From an uncultured Campylobacter sp. (GTDB lineage Bacteria > Campylobacterota > Campylobacteria > Campylobacterales > Campylobacteraceae): a stretch of 7,599 bases of DNA. Positions within the stretch are counted from its first letter, which is position 1; the number at the start of each line of letters is the position of its first letter. Location of the stretch: positions 1 through 7,599 of the forward strand of contig CALHQN010000209.1 in the NCBI GenBank assembly GCA_938036585.1. The letters are read 5' to 3'. The translations under genes and the position numbers were made by a program. This document shows, in pieces, positions 5,524 through 7,599 of the stretch. The notes under the pieces are model-generated. The model did no database searches. It was not told the DNA's origin and worked only from the letters and a program-made list of their open reading frames with translations.

Positions 5524-6291
5524 TTATTTCTTTTTATCTTTTTTGTCGTCTTTAGTTGCGTCATTTTTCTCGCCGTCTTTTTTCAAAAACAGCTCCTTAA
5601 AGCGCTTATCCGCAAAATCCTCGATGTCGTTTTGAAGCTGCCTATAGGCGTTTATGAGCTCATGCGCACGCTCGTTTAGCGTCGTGCCTGCGTTTTCTCC
5701 GCCGCCCTGCCTAGTCGTAAAAAGCTCCTCTTTTAGATTTTTTTGCAAAATTTGCAGATGATTCCAGCATTTTTTATAGTTCATGCCTAGGATTTCGGCG
5801 GCCTTTGAGATCGAGCCGACCTCGGCGATGACGTCCAGGACTTCGGTTTTACCCTTGCCGAAGATAAGCTCGCCCTCATCGTTTTCTATCCAAGTTTTGG
5901 TTTTTACTCTCATCTTTTTTCCTTTCTTCTCCTTAAAACACCCCAACTGGCAGTATTTTACGTCGATTTTATAGTCTTTTAGCGTCGAGCGGATCGTCTT
6001 TAATCCCACGCCTGCAGCCGCATCTCTAGCGTCTTTGCATAGGATCCTGTCCTTTTCATCGGTCATCTGCTTTAGCTGCGTCATCACGGTGTATTTGCCC
6101 CGTCCGTTTTCCAGCCCGCCAAACTGCCCTAGCTCGCAGTTGTCGATCTTTACGCCCATTTTTTCGGCCTCGTCGCTAACCAGCCCGACCTCTACGCCTA
6201 GTTTTGCGGCGATCTTAAACGCCGCGCCGCAGTCTAGCCTGCCCTTTGGATTTAGCAGTTTGGTTATCAGTTCGCGGATTTGCTCACTCAT
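5524..6291 (-). CDS. ModE-like transcriptional regulator with duplicated cysteine module
   Basis: A 255-residue DNA-binding regulator. The start at 6291 has GGAGAG five bases upstream and overlaps the fdhD stop by 8 bases; an ATG nine codons earlier is inside fdhD and lacks support. Residues 132-235 match the ModE winged-helix domain: TWIENDEGELIFGKGK, GSISKAAEILGMNYKKCWNHL (helix-turn-helix, 159-179), then RQGGGENAGTTL (194-205). The Mop/TOBE molybdate-binding domains that follow in E. coli ModE are absent; the protein ends in a Lys/Asp-rich tail. Two related modules of about 55 residues precede the winged helix, ending in NCELGQF (51-57) and YCQLGCF (113-119), with Cys21/Cys52 and Cys85/Cys114/Cys118. 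A C. jejuni ModE-like protein beside fdhD (Cj1507c, from memory) is reported to regulate Mo and W uptake. Regulation of tup here is inferred. Confidence 0.85.
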   Translation of the reverse strand: MSEQIRELITKLLNPKGRLDCGAAFKIAAKLGVEVGLVSDEAEKMGVKIDNCELGQFGGLENGRGKYTVMTQLKQMTDEKDRILCKDARDAAAGVGLKTIRSTLKDYKIDVKYCQLGCFKEKKGKKMRVKTKTWIENDEGELIFGKGKTEVLDVIAEVGSISKAAEILGMNYKKCWNHLQILQKNLKEELFTTRQGGGENAGTTLNERAHELINAYRQLQNDIEDFADKRFKELFLKKDGEKNDATKDDKKDKKK

Positions 6292-7066
6292 AGATTCTCT
6301 CCGCGCCGCTATATACATTTATGTTTTCGCCGCGAGCAAAGCCGCACAGCGTGAGGTTAAATTTACGCGCTATCACGACGCCAAGGCTAGTCGGAGCCGT
6401 ACGCGAGACGAGCACTGGGATGCCGTGCATGACGGCTTTTGCCACCATCTCAGAGCTCAACCTCCCGCTCACCATCAAAAATGAATTTTGCAGCTGCACT
6501 CCTGCTAGTACCGCCTTGCCGACGGCTTTGTCTATCGTATTGTGCTGAGCAATATCCTCGCCGATGTAAAACTGCTCGCCGCTAACAAAAAGCTTAGCCG
6601 TGTGCACGCAGCCAGTCATCTCGTAAAGCTCGCACTGCGTGTAAAACTGCCCCATCTGGCGCAAAATTTCGTCTTTGTGAAATTTAACCTCGCCCTTTAC
6701 CGAGCGCGCCGCCATAGCCTCGGGGTCAATGTTTGCCGTCGAGCTACGTCCGCAGCCGCTGATTATCACCTTTTCCTCGTCAAACTGCTCGAGGCGTTTT
6801 TCGTTGATTTTGGCCTTTACCAGCACGCTTAAAGCGTCCTCTGAGAGCTCGATACTCTCGATATCCTCGGGGCTCGCGATCAAATTTTCGCTGATTAAGT
6901 AGCCTGCTGCTAGCGCCTCCTGATCGGTCGGAGTGGCCATCACTGCGCCGAAACGCTTGCCGTTTATGTAGATCTCAAGCTTGATCTCGCGCACCAAAAT
7001 ATCATCCACGGCGCTTTTTTGCGCGCCTTTAAATTTGATGATTTGCGTCGTAAAAATAGGTTGCAT
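6284..7066 (-). CDS. fdhD: Formate dehydrogenase sulfurtransferase FdhD
   Basis: Cytoplasmic accessory protein that transfers sulfur to the Mo/W-bis-MGD cofactor so that formate dehydrogenase becomes active. It is 260 residues, the normal length, starting at the ATG complementary to 7064-7066 with AAGGAA at 7071-7076. Visible motifs: SGCGRSS (103-109) at the position of the E. coli CxxC pair, TGCVHTA (151-157), EDIAQHNTIDKAVGKA (170-185), SGRLSSEMV (200-208), APTSLGV (224-230) and CGFARGENINVY (241-252). In the first motif Cys105 is kept and the second Cys reads Ser, so the sulfur relay would rely on one loop cysteine. It is the first gene of an operon with the ModE-like regulator (8-base overlap) and a small protein gene. 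Confidence 0.94.
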   Translation of the reverse strand: MQPIFTTQIIKFKGAQKSAVDDILVREIKLEIYINGKRFGAVMATPTDQEALAAGYLISENLIASPEDIESIELSEDALSVLVKAKINEKRLEQFDEEKVIISGCGRSSTANIDPEAMAARSVKGEVKFHKDEILRQMGQFYTQCELYEMTGCVHTAKLFVSGEQFYIGEDIAQHNTIDKAVGKAVLAGVQLQNSFLMVSGRLSSEMVAKAVMHGIPVLVSRTAPTSLGVVIARKFNLTLCGFARGENINVYSGAERIYE

Positions 7067-7120
7067 GATTTTCCTTAATTTTTGCGAAATGATAGCTTGA
7101 AAATCTAAATTTAAGATTTG

Positions 7121-7149
7121 ATTGTAGTGAATTATTGCTTAAATCAAGC
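7121..7149 (-). promoter_or_regulatory. Probable fdhD operon promoter
   Basis: On the - strand TACAAT (7121-7126) is a good -10 box 55 bases before the fdhD ATG, with GCTTGA 17 bases upstream (7144-7149) as a partial -35 box. A 6-bp inverted repeat TTGCTT-N5-AAGCAA (7135-7151) covers the -35 side, and AAATCT-N7-AGATTT (7101-7119) lies just downstream of the -10 box. Either could be a regulator site, but both are built of common AT words. Confidence 0.45.
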
Positions 7150-7200
7150 AAAAACTTAAACTATTTTTAGTGCGATTTTATCGGTATCTGATGATGATTT

Positions 7201-7223
7201 ATATATGCAAATTTAGCATATAT
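7201..7223. promoter_or_regulatory. Second ATATGC-N7-GCATAT palindrome, upstream of fdhD
   Basis: A perfect inverted repeat with 8-bp arms (7201-7208 and 7216-7223) around a 7-bp centre. The core ATATGC-N7-GCATAT is identical in sequence and spacing to the tupA/tupB palindrome, while the 7-bp centre differs. It lies about 135 bp upstream of the fdhD start and about 75 bp beyond the proposed -10 box. It could therefore act on fdhD from a distance, on a nearer AT-rich start site, or on a rightward transcript. Confidence 0.55.
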
Positions 7224-7492
7224 CTTAAGATATTTTTTGACTAAGATTTTATCATTATCTATTATTTGTATAAGAAATAAAAGAATAGTAAAAAATAGTA
7301 TAAGGCTAGAATTGGATCGCACATAACTTGCTATATATAGGTTAAATCTTGAAAAATTATAAATATAATTTGCGGCCTGACGTAAGACCGAGAAGGAAAT
7401 TTATATTATAGGGTCAAGTCAAAAAAACTAATTTTTATCAAGCTGTATTTTACTGTTATATGGCCCGTGCACGACTCAAACACGCCGACCGT

Positions 7493-7535
7493 ATATAAAA
7501 AGCCCTTAATTATATTCATTAAGGGCTTTTTATAT
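7493..7535. terminator. Two-way rho-independent terminator, 18-bp stem
   Basis: The arms 7493-7510 and 7518-7535 are perfectly complementary over 18 bp around the 7-base loop TATATTC. The core AGCCCTTAAT / ATTAAGGGCT is flanked by A and T runs, so either strand gives a stem followed by U residues. It can end transcripts coming from either side. No gene in the window clearly reads into it from the left. Confidence 0.85.
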
Positions 7536-7536
7536 G

Positions 7537-7598
7537 AAAACTTAGACATTTTGCCGATGAAAAATCATTTTCGAGCGATAAGGTTTCGTCTAAGTTTT
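7537..7598. repeat. Inverted repeat AAAACTTAGAC / GTCTAAGTTTT
   Basis: The 11-bp arms 7537-7547 and 7588-7598 are perfectly complementary, with 40 bases between them. It follows the terminator directly and runs to the window edge. It may be a second hairpin, a structured RNA, or the edge of a larger repeat that continues outside the window. Confidence 0.6.
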
Positions 7599-7599
7599 T

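Larger units (their letters stand above)
7067..7599. other. Gene-free AT-rich region right of fdhD
   Basis: No gene could be supported in these 533 bp. The left third holds the fdhD promoter and the second palindrome. From 7224 to 7492 the sequence is AT-rich, with a GC-richer island at about 7461-7491 whose only frame gives a 12-residue peptide without a ribosome site. A TATAAT box on the + strand (7364-7369) and one on the - strand (7404-7409) are possible starts of short RNAs. A two-way terminator and another inverted repeat end the window. One - strand frame is open from the right edge to a TAA at 7519-7521, but its stop falls inside the terminator stem, so it is not called. Confidence 0.5.

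Noticed and set aside
6035..6832. Open frames on the + strand opposite the regulator and fdhD
   Set aside because: Shadows of two well-supported genes; no start signals.
7262..7324. 20-codon hydrophobic peptide on the - strand (toxin-like)
   Set aside because: No ribosome site, and AT-rich DNA gives Phe/Tyr/Leu-rich short frames by chance.
7461..7499. 12-codon frame starting ATGGCCCGT before the terminator
   Set aside because: No ribosome site and too short to judge; more likely part of an untranslated segment.
7519..7599. Partial - strand gene entering from the right edge
   Set aside because: Its stop codon would lie in the terminator stem and its sequence overlaps an 11-bp inverted repeat; no protein-like features.

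Overview
The window looks like chromosome from a comparatively GC-rich Campylobacter (the C. showae / rectus / curvus / gracilis type). The pointers are the gene families, the very frequent AAATTT / TTTAAATTT words, the TATAAT -10 boxes without clear -35 boxes, and the W/Mo formate dehydrogenase gene set. The species assignment is an inference; no rRNA or marker gene is present.

Layout from left to right. (1) 2-154, + strand: the last 50 codons of an AT-rich gene, possibly a LysR-type regulator, followed by a gene-free gap to 438. (2) 439-3276: a tungstate ABC importer. The periplasmic binding protein gene tupA is on the - strand. It is divergent from tupB (permease) and tupC (ATPase) on the + strand, which overlap by ATGA. 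tupA and tupB share a 70-bp promoter region holding a perfect palindrome with an extended -10 box on each strand. (3) 3277-3809: a gene-free stretch of repeated AAATTTTGAAATT words and inverted repeats. (4) 3810-5135, - strand: a class V (SufS/NifS-like) PLP enzyme, probably a cysteine desulfurase or selenocysteine lyase, with its own promoter. (5) 7066 down to 5309, - strand: an apparent operon fdhD - ModE-like regulator - 62-residue small protein. (6) 7067-7599: an AT-rich gene-free region with the fdhD promoter, a second copy of the tup-type palindrome, a strong two-way terminator and a further inverted repeat.

The genes make one coherent story: import of tungstate (TupABC), sensing of tungstate or molybdate (ModE-like protein), and sulfur-dependent maturation of a molybdopterin formate dehydrogenase (FdhD), possibly with a local sulfur or selenium donor (the class V enzyme). 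The formate dehydrogenase structural genes are not in the window.

The main unusual observations are these. The spaced palindrome ATATGC-N7-GCATAT occurs both in the tupA/tupB promoter and upstream of fdhD, making it a candidate operator for the ModE-like protein. The ModE-like protein lacks the usual Mop/TOBE ligand domain and has a duplicated cysteine-containing N-terminal module instead. TupC carries an N-terminal array of 14 consecutive xN[S/F]xx pentapeptides encoded by a 15-bp tandem repeat, and has Pro where the Q-loop Gln is expected.
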